A DNA stretch of 64,000 nt from Eudorina sp. 2006-703-Eu-15 (Eukaryota; Chlorophyta; Chlorophyceae; Chlamydomonadales; Volvocaceae): NCBI GenBank assembly GCA_003117195.1, contig BDSI01000008.1:744001-808000 (forward strand). The letters are read 5' to 3'. Under the pieces are notes generated by a model. The model ran no database searches. It had not been told where the DNA came from and worked only from the letters and a program-made list of their open reading frames with translations. This document shows positions 49,735 to 59,620 of this stretch, in pieces (position 1 is the stretch's first letter; every line of letters starts with the position of its first letter). The position numbers and the translations under genes are program-made.

Positions 49735-52700
49735 GGCTGCGCCGCTGACGATGGCGGATGTACTGCGGGCGGCGCTGCAGGACACGCCCTCCTCCAAGGG
49801 CGCCTCGCCGGCCTCCGGCACCGACAGCCCGGGAGGCGGCGGCGGCGCCGCCGCCGCCTCTGTCGCCGTCTCTGCCGCCGCCGCTGCTACGCGTCCATCG
49901 CCCATGGATCGGCGTGCTGGCGGCACCGCGGCGGCTGCGACAGGGGCGGCGGCGGTGGCGATGGCGGCAACGTGGGGTCGGTCCTTGGAGCTCTCCCCGA
50001 CCGCCGCTTTGGCCGCCGTGGGAGGAGGTGTGGGAGGAGGCGGGGAGGTCGGGGGCGTAGGGGCTGCAGATTTCGTCCGCCGCCTGGACGCGGGCGAGAG
50101 CCGTGGCCGAAATTGGGAGGACTTGATGGGGGTGTGTGATTGTCCTCCTTCAGGGCCGGACCGGGCCAACGCTGGCGGCGGCGGCGGCGGTGGTGGTTCC
50201 GGAGCCGCCGCGATGGCGGATCCGGCCCTCCGTGCGTGCTCGACCGCGCGGCCGCCGACTGGGCCGAATCCGGATCCGGATCCCGCCGCGGAAGAGCTCC
50301 TTGCGGGTGTGGGTGAAGCTTTGCTTGAGGATGACTTGATGCAGGTTGACGGAGGCGACCCGGAGGCCAGCAGGGCGGCAGTAGGCGGCGGTGGAGGGAT
50401 CGGGGCAGCCGTCGGGACTGAGCTGCGTAGCCCCGCTGCGGCCGCTGCTTCTGCTGCTGCTGATGTGGGTCCGGCAGATGCGGATGCGGGTGCGGGTGGG
50501 GGAGCGGGTGCCGGTGATGGCGGCGCCGCGACGACGAGTCCTTCCCGGCCGCGGCGGGGCTGTCGTGCGGGTCGCCGAGTGCAGCACAGGCGGCAGCGCC
50601 GTCAGGAGCGGGAGCAGGCGGCAAGCGGACGACGACCCCAGCCGCCGCCGCCGCAACATGAGCAGCAGCCGCAGCCGCACCAGCCCAGGCCACCGCAACG
50701 GCAACCACAGCCGCAGCAGCCGCAGCAGCACCAGCAGCAGCAAGAGGCACGGATGGAACACCGCCGGCGGCTGCGGGGCCGGTCCGGCGACGGAGCTCGA
50801 GTGCCTGACGGGGTCGGACAACCGAGCGGAGCGGCCGCCGGTGGCCCAGCAGCAGCAGCAGCAGAGCCGCCCAACCTGGGCCCAGGTGGTGGAGCAACAG
50901 CAGCGGGGGCAGCCACCGCGGCCACCAGTGACGCCGCCGCCGCCGCCGCCGCAGTCGCCGTCGCACCTGCTGTAGCCACTCTCGTGGCAGCGAGGACCCC
51001 ATCAGCAACAGCAGCAACAACAACAGCAATGGCGGCGGCGGTGGCTGCGCTCGCCGAGGGCGCCATGCCCGCTCGTCGGGCCGGGATGGGCGGCTCTGCG
51101 TTGCCGCCCCGGCCCCGGCGACCCGCGGGTCGGTGTCCTCCTCCCCTGGAGCCTCTCCCGGGTCACCCGCAGCCACCCGCGCAGCTGCCTCACCAAGCCT
51201 CCGCCCCCGGCCCCGCCCCGGCCCCCCGCGTCCCCCGGGTGGACTCGCTGCTGATGCGGCTGATCGATGACTTCTTCATCTGCACCACATCTCGGTGAGG
51301 ATCTCGGTTAGCAGCCCTTGCCCAGTGCCAGGCCCAGTCAGATGTGTAACACACACACACACACACACACACAATCAACGCGCCCATCCCTGAAACATCC
51401 CACTATCCACCCCACACGCAACTTGGGGCCATGTCCCACCACCGCCTCTGATCGTCGAACCGTCCGGGCCGCCGCCCTCCCGTCCCCCCCACCTCGACTC
51501 TCCCTTTTCCGACCCCTCCCCGATCCCCGACCCGACGGCGGGCACCTGCCTCCCGCAGCGCCGCCGCGGAGGCGGTGGTCCGGAGGCTCCAGGAGGGCTT
51601 CCTGTACGACTACGGCTGCGCTATCCACCCGGGCAAGACCCAGACCAGCTTCAACCTGCCGCAGCCGCGTGAGGGCGGCGGCGGCGGTGGCGACGGCGGC
51701 GGCGTCGACCATCCGGGGGGGCAGAGGGCCGATGGGGTGAGCAGTGATGGTGGTGCTGCAGCTGCAGCTGCTGCCGCTTCTGGAGGCAGTGGCGGGGCCG
51801 CCGCTGGGGGAGCTGTGCGAGTGGTGCAGCTGGGAGGCGGCGGAGGCGACCAGGGCGGCGGCGGAGGCGGCGAACCCACAGCGGGTGGAGGCGGAGGAGG
51901 AGGAGGAGGAGGAGGAGGCCGGGGCGACGCCGCTGTGGGGGCCCGTGAGGAGGGCTGCAAGCTGTGGCTGTCCCGGGACGGCAAACGATTCGTCAGGTGA
52001 AGGGGAGGAGGGCGGAGCAACGTAGAGAGTGGCAGACGGACGGACGGACGGACGGACGGATGGACGCGCTGTGTGGGTGGGCGGCGAGGCGGTGTGTTGG
52101 TGGTGACGCGGGTTGGAGGTGCGCCGCAGCCCGACGGCTCGGGTCTGGGTCGACCCAGATCTGGGTTGGCCGGATCGTGCTCCCGTACACACGCCGGGTG
52201 GGTGGCTGGGCGGTTGTCTTGCGGGGGTAGGTGTTTTGTGGCGGACGCAAAACACCTATCCCATAGCCTGCAGGCCATACTGGGATCCCTGAAGAAGGCC
52301 GATCCCCCGATCTCCATGCCGAGCCCCCACCCCCCGCCACCCTAGACTCGCCACCCCGCCACGCCGACTCGCCCCCCCGACCCCTCCACTCGGCCCCCCG
52401 ACCCCTCCACTCGCCCCCCCAACCCCTCCACTCGGCCCCTGACTCAGGTGGTGCGGCATGCTGTTTAACGTGGACACGCTCGAGGTGCAGATGGACTACA
52501 GCCGCCTGTGCGGGGTGCACATCGGGACCACCATGAGCGTGCCGGTGGAGGGCCGGGCAGGTGGGTCGGCAGAGGTGGGCGGGTGGGTTGGATCGGTCGG
52601 CGGGTGGCAGGGCCACACACCCAAACGGGCCCCCCCTCCCTTTCCCCCGTCCATCCTCCCCGCAGCCCGGCAGCTGCCCTCCAAGATCTGTCAGTACCTG

Positions 52701-53944
52701 CGGCCCCGGGCCCACCCTCTGCTGCTGGACACCTCCATCAACTCGCCCGCCACCGCCATGCTCAACATCTTCCAGGTGGGGGGGGGCTGCATCTGTAGTT
52801 CTGTACCCTGGGGCTGATGACGATGAGGCGCCTACGAGCGCTATCTGGGCCCGTTGGAACGCCCGGTCGGGACTAAGGGTCGTCCACCTTGTAACGGTTA
52901 CATTACATGGCTCATATGAGTGTCTCTGTCGTTCCATCGAGGATCTGACTGTTGAAGATGTTTCTGTGTCGCCATGCTTGACTTCTTTCGCGCCGTCCTT
53001 GATCCTGCGCCCGCGGCCGCCGCTGTCCCTCCCCTCGGGCCCCTCCCCGGACCCAACCACACACCTTCACCACCACCTACACCACCACCTGCCGGCACAT
53101 CTCCATGGTTTCGGAGCAGTCGTTCCTGCTCGCGGCCATGCGGATGCACTGGTACCTGAGCCGCCTGCCCCGGTGCGCGGCCCGCGGCCCCCGCCTGGCG
53201 CTCGCCACCATCCAGTCCGCCATCGACTACATGGCCCGCATGGTGCGCAGCCGCACAGCCGTCCGCGAGACGGACCGGCGGTTCGGACCCGGCTGCCGCT
53301 GCGACATCCCCAGGGGGCACGTCAGGTGAGGTCGAAGAGATGGCCCAGTGCCAGTGCCACTTCGCCTCAGGTCTTCTACCACGCCACTGCAAGCGGTGGT
53401 TACGGAAGCTGTGGGTGAGGGGATGGCTGGCAGAGGCAGGCAGGCTGGCAGGCTGGCGCGCGTGTGTGTGCCGCATGTGTGTTGACCTTCTCCGTCCCTC
53501 TCCCCCTTCTCCCAACCCTCCTTTTACCTCCCTCCCTCCACCGACCCCTCTACCTGGCAGTCCGCGGACGGGTCATTACCTCATTAGTCAGCGATGCATC
53601 CACAGACCCCACTCACGCCTCCACCCTTGGCTTGGGTTTCCTTCTCACCTTCGCATCCCCTTCTCCGCGCCCTTCCTGTCAGTCAGCGCAGTAGCGTACT
53701 GTACACCTGCCCATCTGCCCCCCTCCTTGCTCACCCCTCCCCTTACCCTTCCCACCGCGGCCCCAGGTGGTTGGGGCTGGTGGCCTTCCACCGGGTGCTG
53801 CGCCGCAAGCACAGCCGCTACGCAGCGGAGCTGGCCTGCCTGGAGGCGCACCTGGCCCACCCCGACTTCAGGGGCCTGCCGCGGCAGCTGGCGGGGGTGA
53901 TCAGCCTGGAGGCCAACGCCGTGTTCAGCGAGGTCAAGTACTGA
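30418..53944 (+). CDS. TERT: Telomerase reverse transcriptase, giant form (about 5,694 aa)
   Basis: TERT copies telomeric DNA from its RNA subunit in the nucleus. Twenty exons fit one continuous phase: 30418-30669, 30947-31018, 31138-31239, 31345-31563, 31755-32678, 32957-33935, 34395-35081, 35620-36583, 37074-37719, 37989-38066, 38327-38905, 39366-40988, 41492-41632, 41969-42088, 42641-51294, 51559-51996, 52448-52560, 52666-52775, 53120-53325, 53767-53944. TEN (1-215): LLVRSSDTVAFRHLLQDCF, RVGDEVMLHLLTHGSLF, NYLQVSGRP. CP: RIPRSRIFYSHTF then GLPVKHMLRAL. QFP: AAFVWAVVRHIVPKALLG. T: FYVTES and VFYYRKPVWSRM. Motifs 1/2: ARLRLLPKMAGMRPIVNLG. Pre-A: GSLGSSVFGLDGIY. A: VYLVCADITKAYDSV (D about 2347). 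B': IAQGSVASSLLCSLYMASLE. C: LLMRLIDDFFICTTSR (DD about 5338-5339). D: CAIHPGKTQTSFNL. E: RFVRWCGMLFNVDTLEVQMD. CTE: SFLLAAMRMHWYL to WLGLVAFHRVLRRKHSRY. Low-complexity blocks rich in Ala, Gly, Pro and Gln separate the motifs. Intron 5 appears to use a GC donor. Confidence 0.9.
31755..32678 (+). other. TERT exon 5: TEN-TRBD linker insertion
   Basis: 308 codons of Ala/Pro/Gln-rich sequence (PQPQQPQQPRQLPQQQQERQ type) after the TEN domain, with an acidic stretch near the end (DGADPEDGSDWN). Plants also have a variable linker here. The proposed donor is CAG then GCATGT; a weak GT donor at 32640 is the alternative. Confidence 0.6.
34147..34200 (-). repeat. Intronic repeat R1, TERT intron 6
   Basis: Contains TTGCTCTGGCAGCAGCGCAG and ATGTCTACCAATTTCCTATG, shared with six other sites in TERT introns. 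Confidence 0.8.
34497..34722 (+). repeat. CAG/CAA-rich polyglutamine tract in TERT exon 7
   Basis: Tandem HQQQPQQQQQP-type units encode about 75 residues of Gln, Pro and His immediately after the conserved segment ALQSAPRPHHLLFAHIFL. Confidence 0.9.
35741..35818 (+). repeat. NQQQ tandem repeat in TERT exon 8
   Basis: Six to seven copies of a 12-bp AACCAGCAGCAA-type unit encode (NQQQ)n. Confidence 0.9.
36656..36832 (+). repeat. GGGGGC/GGGGC repeat tract in TERT intron 8
   Basis: About 175 bp of GGGGGC units mixed with GGGGC on the sense strand, 70 bases after the exon 8 donor. It has very high G-quadruplex and R-loop potential. Confidence 0.95.
37201..37290 (+). repeat. (QA)n and collagen-like (GPP)n repeats in TERT exon 9
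   Basis: GCCCAG tandem repeats encode (AQ)7, then CCAGGTCCT repeats encode GPPGPPGPPGPPGP. Both lie in the insertion between the QFP and T motifs. Confidence 0.85.
37801..37852 (-). repeat. Intronic repeat R1, TERT intron 9
   Basis: CTCAGGCAGTAGCGCAGCAT then GTGTCTACCATTTTCCTGTA, a diverged copy. Confidence 0.7.
38103..38150 (+). repeat. Intronic repeat R1, TERT intron 10 (inverted)
   Basis: GGTATAGGAAATTGGTAGAC then ATACTGCGCTGCTGC, the reverse complement of the intron 6 copy. Confidence 0.8.
39226..39340 (-). repeat. Intronic repeat R1, two partial copies, TERT intron 11
   Basis: TTGCTCTGGCAGCCAGTTCA with ATGTCTACCAATTTGG, then TGCCTACCAATTTCCTATAC about 65 bases on. Confidence 0.7.
40990..41060 (+). 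repeat. G-rich tract in TERT intron 12
   Basis: GGGGTGGGGT-type runs start directly after the exon 12 donor, a second sense-strand quadruplex-prone intron start in this gene. Confidence 0.85.
41645..41695 (+). repeat. Dispersed repeat family R3, copy 3, TERT intron 13
   Basis: GTGTCGCGATTTCGCTTCTT then TATTGACAAATGGGG. The downstream 32 bp (GATTGACAAATGGGGTATGC...) is duplicated in tandem to 41745. Confidence 0.7.
41818..41905 (-). repeat. Intronic repeat R1, TERT intron 13
   Basis: TTTTGCTCTGGCAGCAGCGG then ATATGTCTACCAGTTCGC, flanked by a 22-bp direct repeat (CGCATCTGCCCCTCCTGGCT) at 41820 and 41883. Confidence 0.8.
42120..42190 (+). repeat. Intronic repeat R1, TERT intron 14 (inverted)
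   Basis: GGTATAGGAAATTGGCAGAC then CTGCGCAGCTGCCAGAGCAA and AAGCCAGAAGGGGCAGATGC. This is the longest copy and defines the outer part of the repeat. Confidence 0.8.
45006..45102 (+). repeat. 18-bp coding tandem repeat GQLQPL
   Basis: Five copies of CTGGGGCAGCTACAGCCG, nearly identical, encode (LGQLQP)5 in TERT exon 15. Confidence 0.95.
46207..46282 (+). repeat. 15-bp coding repeat encoding (GGGGS)n
   Basis: Four to five GGCGGAGGCGGCAGC units encode a GGGGS linker-like segment in TERT exon 15. Confidence 0.95.
48538..48650 (+). other. TQ-cluster segment in the TERT insertion
   Basis: Seven TQ dipeptides within about 35 residues (for example ATQIVAATQPLTQIL), with further ATQPL/PTQ sites spread over 45180-48900. 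This fits the usual definition of an SQ/TQ cluster domain (three or more in 100 residues), typical of ATM/ATR-family kinase substrates. Confidence 0.6.
49226..49335 (+). repeat. His6-polyGln coding tract
   Basis: CATCAC repeats encode six consecutive His, followed by CAG/CAA runs encoding about 12 Gln and more Gln/His, in TERT exon 15. Confidence 0.95.
51349..51373. repeat. (CA)n microsatellite
   Basis: About 12 CA units in TERT intron 15. Confidence 0.95.
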
Positions 53945-54147
53945 ACCTCTAGATGAGGACGGCGGAACGAGCAGACGGACGGACGGACGGACGGAGGGAG
54001 GCATGATGGACTGCTTGCGGGGCTGGCTGAACTGAATGCGCGCCGCGGAGGCTGAATGCTGGGGCCGGAAGTGGCACGCTTACTTGATTGCTCCGGCTCC
54101 GTGCGCACGACCACTCCCCGAAATGTCACCTTGCAGATGGATGGCGC

Positions 54148-54152
54148 TGTAA
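54148..54152 (+). terminator. TGTAA polyadenylation signal of TERT
   Basis: TGTAA lies 204 bases after the TERT stop codon TGA (53942-53944). Confidence 0.55.
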
Positions 54153-56416
54153 ATTATTCGGGCTTGACTACGGAAAGGGCGCGGGTTGGGGTTTCTAGGT
54201 GGCAGTGGAATGCGGATGTGATGACGCATGGTGCGACCCATGACGGGTCGCTGGTATATGTCCGGGAAGGGTCTGTGCGGAGGTGGTTCATTGTGTGATG
54301 CATCGTCGTTGGATGGCTGGACCGCACGTCGCGAGCAGTAGCAGCGTTATTAGTTTGCGGACAGCCCGGCAACCCACTCGTTAGCTAGGGACTTGGTTGA
54401 CAACCGGGTCGGGTTGACCCGTGCACCCCCATGTTCCCCACCCCACCCCTCTTCGGTATTTTGAATGCGATTGTCGGATAACACCCGGCAAGGTAATGGC
54501 CAACCGAATTGTAATGGGTAGAGCAGGACAGTATTTTACTTACAAGCAAGCAACACAGGGTCCCTCGCTCCCCGTTGGATAACGACGTTAAACTTGCTGT
54601 CCCCTTTAGAGGAACGAAGGGTCCCCTTTTATTAGCTCATGGCGATTGCTTAACGAGCACAAGTCCAAGGCCAAATTCTCACTCGTGATTGATGGATGGC
54701 CGCCGAGCAACACCCACGCACCCACAGGGCAACATACTGAAAACACCCATGAGTAACACGCACCGCCGAGCAACACCGACCCATTTGCGAGATAGATCGA
54801 TGCGGCGACGATGAACGCGCAAGGCCGGGTAGGTCAGTCGATGTTGGGTGGTGAGCGGCGCGCGAGAGGCAGCAGCGAGCCCATCTTTGCTCCATCGAAT
54901 AGACCGCAGCACCTACCCAAGGCTGTCTGGTCCAACCACTACAGCCACTATTAACATTACTGAAGTACAGTCAAACAAAAGAACGAACGTACGTAGTTCG
55001 CACAAGGGCAAATGGAACATCGCTGATCTGTTGGTCCTAACACTAACACACACTCGCACTCGTGTAGTGAAAACCTGTTACTCCTCATGTACACGCGCGC
55101 GCACGGGCGCATGCATCGGCGATGGGTGGAGGCTGCTGTGGCGCAACGAATTCAACCAAGCAAGCAAGTACCCTATGGCAGTCCGACTGGGGGTTACAGG
55201 GCTGTAACCGACCCCCCTCCCAGCTAAGGGCCAGTAACAGGGCATGCCAGTAACTGCCCTGTTGTTCGGGACGCGTAACTGGCCCGGGTAACCCTCCCCG
55301 GCAACTGGCCCAGTGACGGGTCCCAGCTACCTGTCCGCTGTGCGACTGTATCTGGATCGTAGTCCTTTTCAGTCGCTCGTGAGCACAATTAAGTAATCAG
55401 CAACAGCAGCACGCAGATAGACATGCATACCATACACGCATGTACAAATGAGTGAATGTAAATAATAACAGGGCAGCAGAGGGACCGAAATCTTATAGTA
55501 CAAGCAGAGGAAACCCCGGCGAAGCCAGCCCCACCGACCGCTGGCGGCGGGAGCATCGAGGCAGGCGCCCCCCCCCCGCGCCGCACCTATCTACCGCACG
55601 CTGTGGAGTGGGGCCACTGAACAAAGTAACCCATTATCTAGTTGCTCATTACCAAGCACGCAGATAGAGCCAGCCATCATCACCCAGCCACGCCAGCCAG
55701 CCAGCCGAGCCAGCCAGCCAGCGGCGCACCACTACCATTGATTGGGAATGGATACCTCCCACCGCCCGTCCTACTCCAGTTGCCCAACCAGCAGTCCACC
55801 ACGATCGATCCAGCTGGAACAAGCTACATACACGTACCCGGTGCCGCCAATGCTCGAGGTCGATCTCATCATATGCCCACATCTATCTGGCTCATCATCC
55901 CGGCATAGGGAGCACAGCCACCCTCCCCGCGTCAGCAGTCCCAAAGCAAACGACCAACCTTGAACAAACTCAGCGCAGGTTACATACGTCCGTGGGGCCC
56001 CACAGACAGGAGATCGACCACCGATCGATCGACCACGCAGTATGTATGGCGATGGGATTACGTAAAGGGCAAACCAACATGAAATCACGACGCGAAACCC
56101 TGCCGATGATCAAATCCATGCAGGCGCGCGCACACGCTAGCCAGTCAGAATCTCAACGTCGGCCGGCGATGGCGAGCGTGTGCGTCGCGCTTACTTCCTG
56201 CTCAGCCAAATCCTGCGCCGGCAGCCCGTTCGTGCAGAGAGTAAATGAAGGCTTGCTGTGGCACTGCGTGCTGATCAAAAAGACTTCGTTGATGACCGTG
56301 CGTCACGCACGTCATGTACCGGACAAGCAACAGCGCGCGCGCGCCCCGTGACATGACATTGCCATCCTGCAACGAGGGTCCAGGTATGCCACGTCTCTCT
56401 GTGGTTGCCCTCACCA
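54153..56416. other. Convergent spacer between TERT and helicase-like gene
   Basis: About 2.3 kb, less GC-rich than the gene bodies. No coding exon was recognised. It contains GTAACTGGCCC-type short repeats around 55190-55335 and small CAGC repeats near 55690. Confidence 0.5.
55980..55984 (-). terminator. TGTAA signal, probable 3' end of helicase-like gene
   Basis: Minus-strand TGTAA about 430 bases after the helicase stop codon. Another minus-strand TGTAA occurs near 55194. Confidence 0.4.
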
Positions 56417-58814
56417 TCAGGCGCTGTTGTGTCCAGTAAACGCGGCGGCACGGCCGCCGCTTGAGCCGCTCGGCAAACCACCCACATAGGCCTCCACGCG
56501 CCGCATGAACTCTTGGTCTGCGGTGTCCAGTCCGTTGATGTAGTCGTCACCACCATCGGCGTCGACATCGACGCCACGGAATTTGGCCGCGAGAATGTGA
56601 TCAACACCCCGGTGTGTAAGCTGGTACGCAGGCTGCCCACCGTTCTTATATGAGGACGGAACGCGCTCGACCAAGTTGGGGTTGAGATGTTGGGGCAGAT
56701 CCCCGACGATTGCCGTGAGGTCGCAGACGGTCAGGTGCTGCACTCCAGCGGGGTGGCGCGTCCGAGCGTACAGCAGAGCCATCAGTACCCGGTCGTGTGT
56801 GTCGTCCGCCGGAAGGTTGGGCATGGTGACAGGCGCGTCGTCAAAGTCCAGCAGGTCAGAATCGCTTGCGCATTCCTGCTGTTGGTTGCCGCCGCCGACC
56901 TGGCGGTCAATCAATGCACAATGCGGGGGCCAGCAATATTGAGTATCAATAATAATGTATACATACATGCATACACGGGGTCTGTTGAAAGAAATACGTG
57001 CCAACTCACTCACTCACAGGCACACACACGCGTTTTGGGTCGGGCGGGATACATTTCTAAACACACACGCGTTTTGTTTGCAGGTGTTAACAACGAGAGG
57101 ATCGCACACGCGCACAGCATTGTGGTGTGAGTTTATGTGGCCAAGGCAGCCGACCCGCACCAGCTGGTAGTCTTCTGCGACGCCGCGACACCAACAGCGC
57201 GCCAAATCGACAGCGTTTTTCCGACACCGCAGCCATTTATTATTTATTATATTGGTCGGGCAATGGGTATAATATATACGCATACGGGTAAACTATTGGG
57301 CGCCACTCGGCCCCTCGCATGTCACGCACTCCTGTTCTGCCCATGGGTGATGCAAAGGCATCATGTATCATGTGAGCCGATGGTGCGTGGTAGCCGTGCA
57401 AAGTTGAAGCCTACGCATATATATGTGGTGAACAGTATGCTACTGCTGCTGGCAGCAGCTCCTCGAGTGTCTTTGCTAGCGCCGCCCATGATCAGATGGT
57501 ACAGTTACATACTTCGCCATACGTGGTGATTGACTGCATTCTTTATTCGGGCGACCTCTGCTGACGGACCATATCGCATACGTGTACATGAATAGATATA
57601 AATACACAAATGTATAAATAATATTGATAGTCAGACCATGCATTTTGCTGGTGCAAAAGTGCACGCTGTTAAATACATGAAGTTCAGGGTGCGTCGAACG
57701 AGCGATCAACGAAGCTCGACGACCCCCCGTGAGCGAGTTGGCGTCTTCGCTCGGAGTCGCTGAAGCTCGCAGGACGTTTACAGGCATGTGTAAGCTACAT
57801 ACATAAAGCAGCAGGCTTGCTTGCGTTATTACCCACCGCGTGCGAGTTGCCGCCCCTGGGCTTCAGGGCGATGTTTCCTAAGCTTCGGCGGCGGAATTTC
57901 TGGACATGCTCCTTTTTGTTGCGGCCCGCCTCAAATAGTTTCAGCAGGTGGTCCGGCGTGTAGATGAGGTCCGGCGATGCTTCCTTCAGGGATTTTACAA
58001 ATTTCTCGATGTGCTGATAATACTCCTGAATGAGGAGCCAGTCTGACTTGTACATGAGCACGACGACCTGCAATAATAAAAAACCGTTATTATGGCTGAC
58101 GCGAGCGTGGCAGCCATACTTGCTTGGATCCAGTCATACATTAAATGGGCGAGAGCCTCGAGTTTTTTTTAAGGGCCTCGAGTATTTCTTTAAGATTCGT
58201 AATGTAAAATAACATATTTATCAGTCGCATACGGTAAACGTGCGCTCGCTGCCGCTCCAAATACGTCGTCGCCCTCCTGAGCTATCTAGCATAACGAAGA
58301 GCATTCACGAACATCCGCCATCTGTACTAATAACTCCTACTCCATTAGAGGGCATGTGCATTAAATACTCGAAACCACGCATCAGGACAGTGCTTTGGGC
58401 GTGGCTGGATGGGTGGCAAGTACGGAAGCAGGGTAGGATTTCCAGGTTTTCGAAACTGCAGGGTTTACCTGGTTCACTATTTACTTATCAGCGGTGATAT
58501 CGAGTGGGTACCGATGGTATGTAAATACCACCGATACAGCAGTCAGCATGCAGATACGCTGAGCACGGCACCAACGGTAGCCCGTCGCACCGACCTCATT
58601 GAATTCGTTTCGGTCCAGGACGTCCCTGTTCTTGCCGGACGTGCGGCCCAACATCTGCACAGCTGTTGCAGCGCTTATACCACTGCCTGGTGCCACAATC
58701 ATATGCGTCGGAACTCGTTGGGGGCTGCGGGGAGAAACTGATCGAATCATGGTGGAGTAGCCGATCACCAGGACGGGCTTCTCCAGCTCGTCATCAAAAC
58801 GCTCGATTGCATCC
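56417..58814 (-). CDS. SF2 helicase-like protein, C-terminal exons only
   Basis: Three exons join in phase: 58814-58595, 58067-57837, 56899-56417 (stop TGA at 56417-56419). The first exon holds the second RecA-like lobe: PVLVIGYSTMIRSVSPRS, VPTHMIVAPGSGISAATAVQ and motif VI-like VQMLGRTSGKNRDVLD. The second continues VVVLMYKSDWLLIQEYYQHI. The last encodes a winged-helix-like segment (HDRVLMALLYARTRHPAGVQ to YQLTHRGVDHILAAKF) and a Gly/Ser-rich tail. The ATP-binding N-terminal lobe (Walker A, DExH) was not found upstream, where microsatellites and a LINE begin. Either a long intron hosts the LINE and the 5' exons lie beyond 64000, or the gene is truncated. The donor of the first exon is weak (GTCGGT). 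The exact helicase family was not identified. Confidence 0.7.
57029..57072 (+). repeat. Dispersed repeat family R2, copy 3
   Basis: GGGTCGGGCGGG then CTAAACACACACGCG, in the last intron of the helicase-like gene. Confidence 0.7.
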
Positions 58815-59013
58815 TGCAGTCGATGCGGGACTGATGATCATGAATGAGCAAGCAGTCGGGCGGCGACATACTGCTGTGGCATACTGTAACTTAATCAATA
58901 TAATCAATAAGAGTGCATGGCCGTCCTTACAGATGGGTTTATCTATCTAGCCAGTTGCATGCCTGCCGCATCATCAAAAGCAGAGCAATAACGCAAGCAA
59001 GTTCGTATGTATA

Positions 59014-59015
<2 letters not shown>

Positions 59016-59090
<75 letters not shown>
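59016..59090. repeat. (TA)n microsatellite
   Basis: About 37 TA units. Confidence 0.98.
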
Positions 59091-59093
<3 letters not shown>

Positions 59094-59396
59094 CAGTAAT
59101 TAGTTTGTATTCATTTGCAACGAAGTTTCAGCATGTGCACACGCACCATAATTCATTATCAAGCATGCACACATAGATACCATATAATGACACATACAGT
59201 GCATTGCAAGATTGCAAGCGTGCGTGCATGTGCTGTATCACGCCTAAATAAAAGAGGACCGAGCAATCGGTCCCTTGTGGACATCCCCTGGGACACGCAT
59301 ACCCAGCAGGATATATACATCTTGTGTGATAAAATACGAGTTTAATTGCTGGTCTCCCGCCCTTGTAACGATGCTACTTAAACGTGATATTGATTG

Positions 59397-59620
59397 TATG
59401 TATGTATGTATGTATGTATGTATGTATGTATGTATGTATGTATGTATGTATGTATGTATGTATGTATGTATGTATGTATGTATGTATGTATGTATGTATG
59501 TATGTATGTATGTATGTATGTATGTATGTATGTATGTATGTATGTATGTATGTATGTATGTATGTATGTATGTATGTATGTATGTATGTATGTATGTATG
59601 TATGTATGTATGTATGTATG
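59397..59620 (-). repeat. (CATA)n tract, 56 units
   Basis: Perfect TATG repeat on the plus strand. ORFs reading MYVCMYVC or YIHTYIHT arise only from it. Confidence 0.98.

Larger units (their letters stand above)
42641..51294 (+). other. TERT exon 15: 8,654-bp exon, insertion between motifs B' and C
   Basis: One uninterrupted frame of about 2,885 codons. The first about 25 residues are motif B' and its helix (SVASSLLCSLYMASLEREHL), and the last about 20 are motif C (LLMRLIDDFFICTTSR). Everything between, about 2,840 residues, is low-complexity: Ala, Gly, Pro, Gln, Ser/Thr with scattered acidic patches. Other frames over the same DNA break into pieces of at most about 430 codons, which supports this frame as coding. 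Internal repeats include GQLQPL (45008-45100), DVQLQ (45590-45670), GGGGS (46207-46280), TQ clusters (48538-48650) and H6Q12 (49228-49300). Cryptic introns cannot be excluded. Confidence 0.7.

Noticed and set aside
47600..51176. Minus-strand ORFs of about 390-430 codons opposite TERT exon 15
   Set aside because: Arg/Pro-rich shadow frames of GC-rich coding DNA without motifs. The plus frame is far longer and bounded by TERT motifs.
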